Positions 34,110 to 43,379 of a DNA stretch of 64,000 bases are shown here, in pieces. Under the pieces are notes generated by a model that was given only the letters and a program-made list of their open reading frames with translations, made no database searches and was not told where the DNA came from. Made by a program: the position numbers and the translations under genes. The DNA is from Proteles cristata cristata (Eukaryota > Chordata > Mammalia > Carnivora > Hyaenidae), in contig JAESUZ010002612.1 of assembly GCA_017311185.1 (NCBI GenBank), forward strand, positions 62,001-126,000, written 5' to 3'. Each line of letters begins with the position of its first letter. Positions within the stretch are counted from its first letter, which is position 1.

Positions 34110-34560
34110 GAAGCCTGGAAATAATCTGAATGTTTATATCTTCAGAAAGGAACATTTAAACAAATTATGATATATCCATTCAATGAAATAAATATAAGAA
34201 AGATATAAAATTAAAAGAAAAAAAGATAGAAAATTGGATGTGTTGATAAGGAAAGATTGCCGAAGTAAAGTAGCTGGAAAGTTCGAGCTTGGAACAACAT
34301 GTATAGCTTTTTTTTTTTTTTTGGAATTAAAAATATACATCGTATATGTGGAAACGTTCTGGTAGGACACCCATGAAATAGGTGACTACGGTTAGCTCTG
34401 AGGGAGGGTCTGGGGCTGGAGTAGGGTAACCAGCTGGCCACTGAGGTCAACCTAGTCTGGAGTTAAAAACCTACTCACTTTTCATTGAACACCTTTTGTA
34501 CTACTTGGATTTTTTTTTTTAACTAACATGAGCATGTTATTTTCTTATTTTATAAGATTC
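34110..34560 (+). mobile_element. L1/HAL1-type 3' tail, sense
   Basis: Sense LINE tail: aacaaattatgatatatccat, then gtgttgataaggaaagattg, then catgaaataggtgactacgg, cttttgtactacttggattt and a T/A-rich end. Contains an internal T-run (34308-34322). Family is uncertain. Confidence 0.5.
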
Positions 34561-34579
34561 AATTAAATAAAATGTAAAG

Positions 34580-34800
34580 TGCTCCTCATATGTGGAGTTT
34601 AAGAAACAAAACGGATTAACATAGGGGACGGGAAGGAAAAATAAGATAAAATAAAAACAGAAAGGGAGGCAAACCATAAGAGACTCTTAAACACAGAGAA
34701 CAGACTGAGGGTTGTTGGAAGGGAGGTAGATGGTGGATGGGTAGATGGGTGATGGACCTTAAGGAGGATACTTGTTGGGATGAGCACTGGGTGTCAGTTT
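34580..34800 (+). mobile_element. Carnivore L1 3'UTR segment, sense
   Basis: Characteristic carnivore L1 3' sequence: atgtggagtttaagaaacaa, ggaaggaaaaataagataaa, ggcaaaccataagagactc, gagaacagactgagggttg, and gttgggatgagcactgggtg. It ends just before a MaLR LTR. Confidence 0.85.
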
Positions 34801-34864
34801 TTTAAAGGACACTGTGGTGACCATAGTCAAGTTTAATAATTTGCATTACAAGATGGAGTAAGGT

Positions 34865-35149
34865 GAATGAATAATGGCCCCAGGGATAGGCATCTCCTAA
34901 CTCCAAAATCTACAAATGTTACCTTCTATGGAAAATTGACTTTGCAGATATGATTAAGTTAAGGGTCTTGAGACGCGATTATCTGCTGGGTTCACTGAGG
35001 GGATTCTAAAGGTAATCTCACGTATCCCACGAGATCTCTCCCCAAGGAGAAGGCAATGTGAAGGCAGAGCAGGGAGCAGAGTGGTGGGTCATTTTAAGCC
35101 ACCCGGTGTATGGTAATTTGTTACAACATTCATAGGAAATTAATACAGA
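34865..35149 (+). mobile_element. MaLR (MLT1-like) LTR, internally deleted
   Basis: Sense LTR order: tgaataatggccccaggga, gttaccttctatgg, actttgcagatatgattaag, then after a deletion aagccacccggtgtatggta, atttgttacaacattcatag and gaaattaatacag. Shorter than a full LTR. Confidence 0.75.
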
Positions 35150-35434
35150 AGATAAGATTTTTGCAGCGCTCAGAATGGCTAGTACCAAAATGACAAGAAA
35201 GAACAAATGTTAACAAAGATGTGGAGAAAAGGGAACACTCACACCCTGTGTGGGGGATGGAACTGGATGCAGCCACCATGGGAAATGCTGTGGAGCCTCC
35301 TATAGGATCTGGCAATTCCACTTGTAATGACAGTATCTATCCAAAACAATGAAAATGCTAATTTGAAAAGACATGGGTACCCCTATGTACATCGGATAAT
35401 TATTTACAATAGCCAAGATATGGAAGCAACCTAA

Positions 35435-35500
35435 ATGTCCATGGATATTTGCATGGATGGAGAAGATGTGGTATGTGGTATATATACACCATATATACCA

Positions 35501-35533
<33 letters not shown>

Positions 35534-35719
35534 CATATATCAGATATATCAGATATATATATATATACACCATATATACATACACCATACACACACCATA
35601 TATATGAAATCTTGCCATTTGTGACATCATGGATGGATCTAGTGAGCATTATGCCAACTGAAGTAAGTCAGATGGAGAAAGACAAAGACCATACCACTTT
35701 ACTTACAGTCAGAATCTAA
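35435..35719 (+). pseudogene. L1 ORF2 C-terminal remnant with TA-array insert
   Basis: A 94-codon open frame. The first residues and the last third (EILPFVTSWMDLVSIMPTEV, then QMEKDKDHTT) are L1 ORF2 C-terminus, alignable to ILPFAVTWMELESVMLSKIS in the 5136-5579 copy. The middle is an IYIY-type tract translated from the TA array, which happens to keep the frame open. Not functional. Confidence 0.8.
35470..35606. repeat. Complex TA-rich array
   Basis: TATA runs with interspersed CACC, CAGATA and CATACAC units. It lies where normal L1 ORF2 has a short TATATATACA stretch, so it probably expanded from there. The array is nearly self-complementary and could form cruciforms. Confidence 0.9.
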
Positions 35720-35730
35720 ACAACCAAACA

Positions 35731-35855
35731 GGGGCACATGGGTGGCTCAGTCAGTTGAACGTCAGACTCTGTTTTGGCTCAGGCCACGATCTGGCAGTTT
35801 TCCAGGTTGGAGCCTCACAGCCGGCTCTGTGCTGACAGCATGGAGCCTGCTTGGG

Positions 35856-35899
<44 letters not shown>

Positions 35900-35965
35900 C
35901 CTCCCCCACTCACACTGTCTCAGTCCTCAAAATAAATAAACAAACTTTAAAAAATAAAAAAATAA
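35731..35965 (+). mobile_element. SINEC with long CT tract, nested in L1
   Basis: Head ggggcacatgggtggctcag, a variant body (cagactctgttttggctc), an uninterrupted (TC)n run at 35859-35895, then an A-rich tail. It splits the ORF2/3'UTR boundary of the L1. No clean target duplication. Confidence 0.93.
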
Positions 35966-36068
35966 ACATGCTTCTAGATACAGGGAAAAAACTGATGGTT
36001 GCCAGAGAGGAGAAGAGTGGGGGTGATGGACAAAATACATGAAAGGGATTAAGAGGTACAACCTGCCA

Positions 36069-36162
36069 GGGGCACCTGGGTTGCTCACCGGTTAAGCGTC
36101 CAGCTTCAGCTCAGGTCATGATCTCACAGTTCATGGGTTCGAGCCCCGCGTCGGGCTTTGTG
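36069..36162 (+). mobile_element. Head-only SINEC fragment
   Basis: Only the tRNA-like head is present (ggggcacctgggttgctcac to cccgcgtcgggctttgtgctg), with A- and B-box-like sequences. The CT body and A-tail are missing. The next bases are the L1 tail, so a deletion probably removed the SINE 3' half together with some L1. Confidence 0.9.
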
Positions 36163-36200
36163 CTGTACACCTGAAATTACATTGTATTCAATTATTATTT

Positions 36201-36783
36201 AATGAATAAAAAAATACATAAGGTAAAATTTTCAAATGCTAGGAAGCACTCTTTCTAGACAAGAATATGTTGGCAAAGGCTTACCGTGTGAAGAATCCAA
36301 GTATCCAATGTCAGGTAAGCTCACAAGGCCAAGCTCATGTGAGATCACGCATTCTCATCACTTTCCAGGATGGGGATTTTATTTGGATGCCCCATTCCCT
36401 TCACCGCTGACATTTACTGGACTCTGGATAGAGTTTTGGGATTCAAAGATTGACTTCTGCTGCTGAATACAGTTTCTCTGTTTGGGAAACAAGCCAACAC
36501 AGATTCGTAAATCAATACATTCACACTATGACTCAGAATCAAACTTCAGTCAACGTCTGTAGATCATTAATAAATGTGGGTCTAAATGAGGCCATTTTTA
36601 ATATCAACTAAAATCACCTCTGTGTTCAGAATGAGATCTTGTTGCTTTATTACCTTTTTCACTCTGAGTTAATGAAAAATAAGTGGGAAAATTTTCAAAT
36701 ATGAGTGAATTAAGCAATTGAACAGTCCTAAACTTACTTTTAATAATGATAGACTAAATCAATTGGAGGAGTACTAAGAATGG
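36201..36783. other. Unassigned sequence
   Basis: AT-rich DNA following the L1 tail. No repeat or exon recognised. Confidence 0.4.
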
Positions 36784-36793
36784 TCCAGTTTCT

Positions 36794-37032
36794 TTTATTT
36801 CTTTCTTAATGTTTATTTACTTTTGAGAGAGACAGAGACAGAGACAAGCCAGGGAGGGGCAGAGAGAGGGAGACACAGATTCCGAAGCAGGCTCCAGGCT
36901 CTGAGCTGTCAGCACAGAGCCAACTCAGGGCTTGAGCTCATGAACTGTGAGATCATGACCAGAGCAGAAGTCAGGCCCTAGTGGAAGTCGGAAGTCGGAA
37001 GCTCCACCGACTGAGCCATCCATTGGCCCCAC
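36794..37032 (-). mobile_element. SINEC, antisense, with internal expansion
   Basis: Antisense copy with flanks ccagtttct at 36785-36793 and 37033-37041. Between the A and B boxes it carries extra sequence (about 36972-37004) in which gaagtc recurs three times, so the head is longer than normal. Confidence 0.93.
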
Positions 37033-37215
37033 CCAGTTTCTGATATCAGCCTTAATTGATCATTTCCCTTAACAAACAGTTAATCCAGAGATGCGATAGC
37101 CACATACATTTACTGAAACATTTGCTTAAGTGCGTAAGGGGGCCCGGGCACATATATGCTTTAAGATTCCCTGCAGATTTAGTTTGTAGATTCTCCCTTT
37201 AAAGTACCATGTTCT

Positions 37216-37434
37216 GGGGCGCCTGGGTGGCTTAGTCGGTTAAGCGTCCGACTTTCGCTTAGGTCATGATCTCGCGGTTCGTGGGTTCGAGCCCCGCGTC
37301 GGGCTCTGTGCTGACAGCTAGCTCAGAGCCTGGAGCCTGTTTCAGAGTCTGTGACTCCCTCTCTCTCTAACCCTCTCCTGTTCACGCTGTCTCTCTCTCT
37401 CTCTCCTAGAAATAAACTAAAAAAAAAAAGTTTT
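37216..37434 (+). mobile_element. Young SINEC, near-intact CpGs
   Basis: Head ggggcgcctgggtggcttag through cggttcgtgggttcgagcc with nearly all CpGs unmutated, then gacagctagctcagagcc and tcctagaaataaac. The flanks aaagtaccatgttct (37201-37215) and aaagaaccatattct (37435-37449) differ at two positions. Confidence 0.97.
37228..37294 (+). promoter_or_regulatory. Internal Pol III promoter (A and B boxes) of young SINE
   Basis: A-box-like tggcttagtcgg at 37228-37239 and B-box ggttcgagccc at 37284-37294, spaced as in a tRNA-type gene. Both match the tRNA-derived consensus, so the copy could in principle be transcribed. Expression is not shown. Confidence 0.7.
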
Positions 37435-37449
37435 AAAGAACCATATTCT

Positions 37450-38019
37450 AATCTTTCTTTTTAAAAGGTTGAATCTAGAAAAAGGAGAGGCTTAAAAAGC
37501 CACACTTTCTAGCCAATTATTACTGTCTTCTCAGTGATTCATGTTTCAGCCCTTCCTACCTACCCCACCACCCGCTCTTTCTCTCATGGGCACGTTAGTG
37601 TTTGAAAACATTCTCCCTGAGGAATGACGACAGGTGAGGACAGGTGGGTTTGCAGGGCATTCTCTTCTGGAAAGGCTCTGAGTTTTATAAAAGCGAAGAG
37701 GGGAGGTGTGTGTAAAGCGGGATTAAGGAAGGAGAGATTTGGGGAGCAATTCACTCTGGCAACAATACCCTAGCGGCACCCACCATGAGGATCAGAACGT
37801 GCGTGTGTCAACGGTGTTTGTGCAAGAGTTTTAATTTCAACACAGCTTCTGCACATGCAGCAAGGCTCCTTCTTGAGTATTTTTTCATCTTCCCTGGTCG
37901 TTATTGCTCTCGCCTCCGACTCAAAACATCACAACTCACCCTTGATCCCCACACAGGGGCACAAAACATAATCTGCATTTTCAAATGCCAATTTCTGACT
38001 GCAGACAGAATAGAGGGTC
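37450..38019. other. Unassigned sequence
   Basis: Unique DNA between a young SINE and the CG/CA tract. A 102-codon plus-strand frame from 37785 runs into the microsatellite and looks like chance. Confidence 0.4.
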
Positions 38020-38032
38020 ACACACGCGCGCG

Positions 38033-38063
<31 letters not shown>
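38020..38063. repeat. Alternating (CA)n(CG)n(CA)n tract
   Basis: Continuous alternating pyrimidine-purine DNA of about 44 bases with a core of about eight CG units (from about 38025) flanked by CA. This is the classic composition for Z-DNA. The CG core is unusual because methylated CpG normally decays. Confidence 0.95.
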
Positions 38064-38589
38064 CAAACAACAACTGCAAAGCTTGTATCCTGACCTTGGC
38101 AGACTGTCTGCTTAACATGCTCCAATGGGCACTCGCTGACTCTATTTTCAACAGGGAGGATTATTTTTAAGATAGTTCCCAAAACTAGAGGCTTAGACAA
38201 AGAAAGAAGAGGGAGAGAAGGAACTGGACCCGAAGACTGTGTTTAGAAAAATAGGAACATTGACTCCTACCTTGCTATGTAACTCAGGTGGGCATTGCGA
38301 GGGGCAATCCCATGTATATTGGTGGGATTTCCCCAACACCCCTGGAGGGCTAACTCAACCCACCTCTGGCCAGAGGTTGTCAGAATAACCACCACCTGCT
38401 GAGCTGGTTTTTCCCTGTCAACCCCGCCCCTCCGACCACCCACATCCACCTATGCTGATCTCTCCCTACAACAGACTCAGAGAAATAATCCCAATGCTCT
38501 ACATTATTTAATCCCATTTTTCCCAAAAGATTTCCTTTTCCTTTCCCATTCCAGCCCAAACTATTTTTGTTTATGCAAGTTTGTCTAAT

Positions 38590-38815
38590 GATAATACCTA
38601 TCATTTATTAAGCTAAGTGTGTGCTGTGTTCTCTGCTAGAACATTATCTCTTTCCTTTCCACCCTGCACTGCGGGAGGCATAATGTCCCTTCTGCATCTG
38701 AGAAAGTAAGATGCATAGGTTTGAATTTACCCAAAGTCAGACTGTAAGTGAGGGGCCAGAACTCGCTCGCTGCTGGAAATCTGAGCCTTTAACACTCTTG
38801 TCTCCCAGCAGATAA
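38590..38815 (-). mobile_element. MIR relic
   Basis: Antisense MIR: aatacctatcatttattaag, then cactgcgggaggcataatgt, ctgcatctgagaaagtaag, cccaaagtcagactgtaagt, gaggggccagaactcgc. Confidence 0.8.
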
Positions 38816-38950
38816 GCAGTGACACAGAACGGCTTTTATTGGAAGAGTTTACAGAGTTGTGGTTCCAATTGATTTTTTTTAATTTTTACAAATTCACTGC
38901 TGAATTCACACTAAACTTCACACAAATTATAAAGCTAGAGTCAAATCCAA

Positions 38951-39163
38951 GATAGGAAGGAATGAATGAAGGGAAACAGGGAGGGAAGGAAGAAGGAAGG
39001 AAGGAAAGGAAGGAAGGAAGGAAGGAAGGAAGGAAGGAAGGAAGGAAGGAAGGAAGGAAGGGAGGAGGAGGAAGGAAGAAGGAAGGAAGGAAGAAAGGAA
39101 GGAAGGAGGAAGGGGGAGGGGGAGGGGGAGGGAGGGGGAGGGAGGGAGGGAGGGAGGGAAAGG
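38951..39163 (+). repeat. Polypurine GGAA array grading into G-rich tract
   Basis: About 210 purines almost without interruption. A pure GGAA block (39000-39060) is followed by mixed GGAA/GGA, then GGGGGA and GGGA units at 39111-39158. The last part has many runs of three or more G, so it could form G-quadruplexes. The complement could form triplexes. Confidence 0.97.
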
Positions 39164-39954
39164 TTTGAGTAATTGTTATTTAAACCCAAGGAAATTCCAT
39201 CAATGGCCTGAATTTCTACTGACCTTCCCCTATAATGGAGCACTAATTTGATGGTTATTTCTTCAAATATACAGAATAAAAGAGAAATCATCCTGTTGTG
39301 GGTTGTCCCACTGACTTCCCATCTCTGAGGCAGAGGCTGTCATATTGACACAGGATCTATTTTTTATGGCTGATTGAGCCTGGGGCAAATGGACTACAGT
39401 GAAAGAGAGCATTAAATCAAGCCAATGGCCAGCTTCCAGCCACATCTGATAGCAGCCAAAATGCCACCTAAGTGGCAGAAGACTCCAGAATGAGGAGTGC
39501 TCTCTGATTCTGGCCCCTGATTTCCACAGGCCAGAGCCAAAAAGATAAAATAACTATCTGAGATGAAAAGTTCCTGATTTACTGCCTTTTTTTTTCATAT
39601 TCACAGAATGGGGGAAAAAACTGCCTTGGAGAAACTGTTTTTCATTGGCTTTAGCAGGCGGGTTTGTAACGTATATAACTCTACAATAGTAAGCAAAGTA
39701 CTAAGATATGAGCCCCAGAAAAGCTCCAGTGAGCCAAGCGAAAGCTATGAATCAAAGCCAGTAAAGGGGTGATTTGTCATGTAGATTTCAGCAATCCGTT
39801 TCTATTTGCCCCGCCACCCCCCTCACTCAAGCCCCAGGGAATGTTATTAAGGGTGCTGATGGGCGGGAGGAGAATGAAGAGAAGCTGAGGAAGTCATCTC
39901 AAGGCCTGTTTTGAAAGACAGTTATAAATTGAGAACATAATATAATTGCTAACA
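39164..39954. other. Unassigned sequence
   Basis: No repeat family or exon recognised. A T-run near 39587-39595 is the only simple feature. Confidence 0.4.
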
Positions 39955-40027
39955 GAGTAAAACACTTTCTGGTTTACAAAGCGTTTTCACACGCAGTATA
40001 AATTCATTTGATCTGGTATTTATGATT
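39955..40027 (-). mobile_element. Possible MIR/MIR3 fragment
   Basis: ggtttacaaagcgttttcac followed by aaattcatttgatctggt resembles the reversed 3' side of MIR-type SINEs. It breaks off at the CpG-dense patch. Confidence 0.45.
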
Positions 40028-40155
40028 TCCGAAACATGCAGCCGCCGAAGCCGTCCCCAGAGCCGCAGTTCTGACCTGGAAGGCAGGATGCTCCCAGGAC
40101 GGCGGGAGCGAGGCTCCAGCGATTCACTGCGGTGCGGTGCGCAGGCACAGATCCC
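40028..40155. promoter_or_regulatory. CpG-dense patch
   Basis: Twelve CpGs in about 120 bases (gccgccgaagccgt, acggcgggagcg, gcggtgcggtgcgc), not in any repeat I recognise. In methylated mammalian DNA such retention suggests an unmethylated or selected segment. Too short for a conventional CpG island. Confidence 0.4.
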
Positions 40156-42100
40156 TGGGGAGGAGACGCCAGACAAAAGGTGTAATTGCAGCCTGATTCC
40201 AGTGGGGTCTTTGAAGCACTTTTTGTGTCTCAGGAATTGTCCCACCTTTCAGCAAAGCAGACTGGCTATTGTACACAGGGGCCCCCTCGTGGGGCCTGGG
40301 GGGTAGGGTACTACTTGAGCACCCAGGTACTTCTAGCTGTGTTTATGGAGGAGGAAGGACAAGTGCCAGGAGAAGAAGAGTGAAGGGTGACCATCTAAAG
40401 GTCTCAGGTACGCCTTCGCTATGAAGTGCAAGGTTGCAGACATTGAGCTCCCATTGCTGGAAAAGCGTCCTCCTTAGTGAAAAACCCCTACCCATCCTTT
40501 CAAACCCTGTTCAGGAGCTAGTGATCCATTCTCTGATAATCGGTAACCCAAGTGGGGAGCCTTCCTTTTACACTTTCCCTTCACCTGGAATATCTTCGAG
40601 AGTACCATTTCTCATTACAATTTAATGAGTCTTTCCCCAAGAGCCAACAGGAATCCTTCTTAGTAAATTTGATCCCAGGGAGCAGATATTATTGCATCTC
40701 TCCAAGACCCTAATTATCCCCCGGGGAGGCAATGGGGAAAAGCTAGCCCACTAGCTGCAGTTTATTAATGTAGCATTAAATGACTCCAGCTATGGGAAGT
40801 TTGTTTGCCAAGCCATTCTATGAAGACACAGAAGGAAACCATATGAGCAAATTCCTGAGAAAACTTGATTTCGGAGAGCAAAAAGCATTTAGAGAATAAC
40901 ACATTGTGTTTCAAGAATCTCATAGAGTTTCTCAAAAACCTGAGATTTTCTCATTTTCATGGATAATTATGTAGTGATCATATCCATTAAGGGGACACTC
41001 TAGGAATATTGGGGTTTTCTAAAGAACATAAAGTGCCAAAAATTGAAGCAATGTCATGGTCAAAAATGTTCTCTCACTTTGACTCCATATTTAGGTTTTC
41101 ATTCCACTGATGTTCAAACAAGAAACACATTTAGCAAATAATTCAGGTCTTTGAAGAAATTCTCTATTCAATTTCATCAGGCAAGCTCATGGATATGTTT
41201 TACAAGGCACGTAGAAAAGAAAAGATCAATTCTACTGCTGAGAGAGAATCTGGGTCAATTTTATAGATTCACACCCTCATGAAATCCACATCAGTACAAA
41301 ATTTGGGAGACATTGGTTAAAAGAAAAATCATACCAAGTATCAAAATAAGTTAAATTGCTATATGTTTACAGTTGCATAAGTGGAAAATATCCTAGGTCT
41401 TTACGCTGATCAATTTCTTGGGCCTCTTACAAAAGCTTACACGAGATTCTAGTAGTACTTGTAAAAATCTTACACAACCGTGTTCTTAAGGAAAGGGAGC
41501 CAAGACTAGCAGCCAAAATTTCCATTTTTGCTCATCAAGATTTCAATCAATTTTACTTGAACAAGCTGTTTCATTCAATTCACACTGATTAACCTTCGCC
41601 CGGTCACTGAAAACTTCGTGGTTCTGGGATGCAGGTTTTAACTGTCTTCATTATATACTTGGAAGGTCACTGGGGAAATAAAACACAAAAGGTTTTCTGC
41701 ACAGGGCTGACAACATAAGGGATCTGGGCAGGAATCTCTACCTCAAACTGATCTTTTTTTGTGCCTTCTTTTTGCTCATAGAGCGTTATTTCTCCCTATT
41801 TTTTTTCTTCTCTTTTTGGTCAATATTTATGTGGATGTCATCTAGGTCCTTACCTTTCTCTAATTACTGCTTTTCTCTAGGGCTCTAACAGAAAAACAAA
41901 ATTTCCGTTAAATCTCTGATACTTTTATCCTCCTTCAGTGTGTACCAAGGATGGGGCTGAGGTATGAAGTTTATAGGGGTACCAATAAACTCAGTCATGA
42001 AGATAACTAACATCGTAATGCGATCTTTTTAGAAATAAAAATGAATATGAAAAGTAGGTGATGAATAAAATACTATAATTTTAACAATTCAGCCATGTGA
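40156..42100. other. SINE-free unique block
   Basis: About 1.9 kb of unassigned sequence. The stretch 40700-41650 is AT-rich without simple repeats or named transposons. It is a possible place for conserved non-coding sequence, but a single sequence cannot show conservation. Confidence 0.4.
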
Positions 42101-42189
42101 CTCCACCCTCGTCCCCGCCCTGATGGGGGACTCTGGGGTGGTTATTGGTGCTCCTGGGAACACTGTGGGATGGTGGTTCCTGGCTCCCT

Positions 42190-42515
42190 CGTGGACATGG
42201 GTAGAGCCATGTGACAACTTCTGATCCATAGGTTCTGAACAAAAAGTGACGATTGCTAGCTTTAGGCAGAAGCATGTGAATTAAAGCCAATTAAAGACCC
42301 TCATGAATGTTTTTTTCTCTCACTCACAACCACCGCAACTTTCCAGACCAGCAACGCTATACTGACCAGGTCCCTGAATGACTCTGGAGAGCAGAGTGGC
42401 CCCCCCAAACCCACAACAGACACACAGAATGAGTGAGGAGTAAATATTTGTGGTCTCAAGATTCTGAAGAGTGTTTGATACAGCAGCTAGCACAGCCTCT
42501 CCTAACTGACGCAGA
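42190..42515 (+). mobile_element. Possible MaLR-class LTR
   Basis: Layout like an old LTR: gggtagagccatgtgacaac at the left, and at the right aatatttgtggtctcaagat, tctgaagagtgtttgataca, and cagcctctcctaactgacg. The family is uncertain. Confidence 0.45.
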
Positions 42516-42879
42516 CTGAAAACCAGGTTCTCACTATGAGAATCCTCGGTTTTTTGGGTGGGAGAAAATAAAGCTGTCCTTAACATCCAGTCTTACAACT
42601 CAAACTCCTTCTTGCCTTGAAAAAGGAAACTGTTTCTTTACTCCTTTCCAGCTCTCCGATAGATTTTATTCTTAGGGCTGAGGGCTTTGTAGATGGACAG
42701 ATATAGATCTGAAAAACTCTTACAGTCTCATGATTATAAAGTTTAATTGCCAAACCTATCTATCGGATAAGGTTGAAAATATCTCCCCTGAAAAGTAGTT
42801 ACGAGATTAAATGATGTAATGCATGAACGTACATGGAACACAGTAGATAAATGATGCAGTGCAGTCTAATTGTGCTCAA

Positions 42880-43015
42880 ATCACATCTATAATGTTTGCT
42901 TAAATAGAGGCATCTACATCACCTCAAGTCGGGGGATATAGGATCCAGGAGTCTGCATTTTAGCCACGCCTCCTAGGTTTTATAGTGGACTTCACCTTAA
43001 AACACCCTGGGTGCT
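42880..43015 (+). mobile_element. Possible MER5-type fragment
   Basis: catctacatcacctcaagtc, then gatccaggagtctgcatttt and agccacgcctcctaggtttt, recall the middle of MER5 elements. Tentative. Confidence 0.4.
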
Positions 43016-43143
43016 TCCTTTGTGCTATGGTCATTATTTGAGTCATACCCAGCAGCCTGGGTCTTTGCTACATGTGTGAACTGTTTTCTGCTAAAAATGA
43101 TCCTGGGAGGAAAATCTCTACCAAGTTAATCTGTAACAACTTT

Positions 43144-43363
43144 TTTTTTTTTTAATGTTTTATTTATTTCTAGGAGAGAGAGAGAGAGACACAGCGTGAG
43201 CAGGGGAGGGTCAGAGAGAGAGGGAGTCACAGACTGAAACAGGCTCCAGGCTCTGAGCTGGCAGTCAGCACAGAGCCCGACGCGGGGCTCGAACCCACGA
43301 ACCGCGAGATCATGACCTAAGCGAAAGTCGGACGCTTAACCGACTAAGCCACCCAGGCGCCCC
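43144..43363 (-). mobile_element. Young SINEC, antisense, perfect duplication
   Basis: Intact copy of the young subfamily: T tail, ctaggagagag, gagctggcagtcagcac, cgacgcggggctcgaaccc, gcgaaagtcggacgcttaac, and head end ccacccaggcgcccc. Nearly every CpG is kept. The perfect 16-bp repeat aatctgtaacaacttt is at 43128-43143 and 43364-43379. Among the most recent insertions here. Confidence 0.98.
43285..43351 (-). promoter_or_regulatory. Internal Pol III promoter of young SINE
   Basis: On the minus strand, A-box tggcttagtcgg (43340-43351) and B-box ggttcgagccc (43285-43295), identical to those in the 37216 copy. The promoter is structurally intact. Activity is unknown. Confidence 0.7.
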
Positions 43364-43379
43364 AATCTGTAACAACTTT

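Larger units (their letters stand above)
35155..36200 (+). mobile_element. Carnivore L1 3' end, sense, carrying two SINEs and a TA array
   Basis: ORF2 (ggaacactcacaccctgtgt, atagccaagatatggaagca, gaagtaagtcagatggagaa), then 3'UTR (gggaaaaaactgatggttgc, gggattaagaggtacaacc) and tail (tgtacacctgaaattacatt). Interrupted by a full SINE at 35731 and a head-only SINE at 36069. Confidence 0.85.

Noticed and set aside
38941..39291. Proline/serine-rich and Lys/Glu/Gly-rich frames over the purine array
   Set aside because: Simple translation of GGAA and its complement. The same type of frame appears at 45278-45645.
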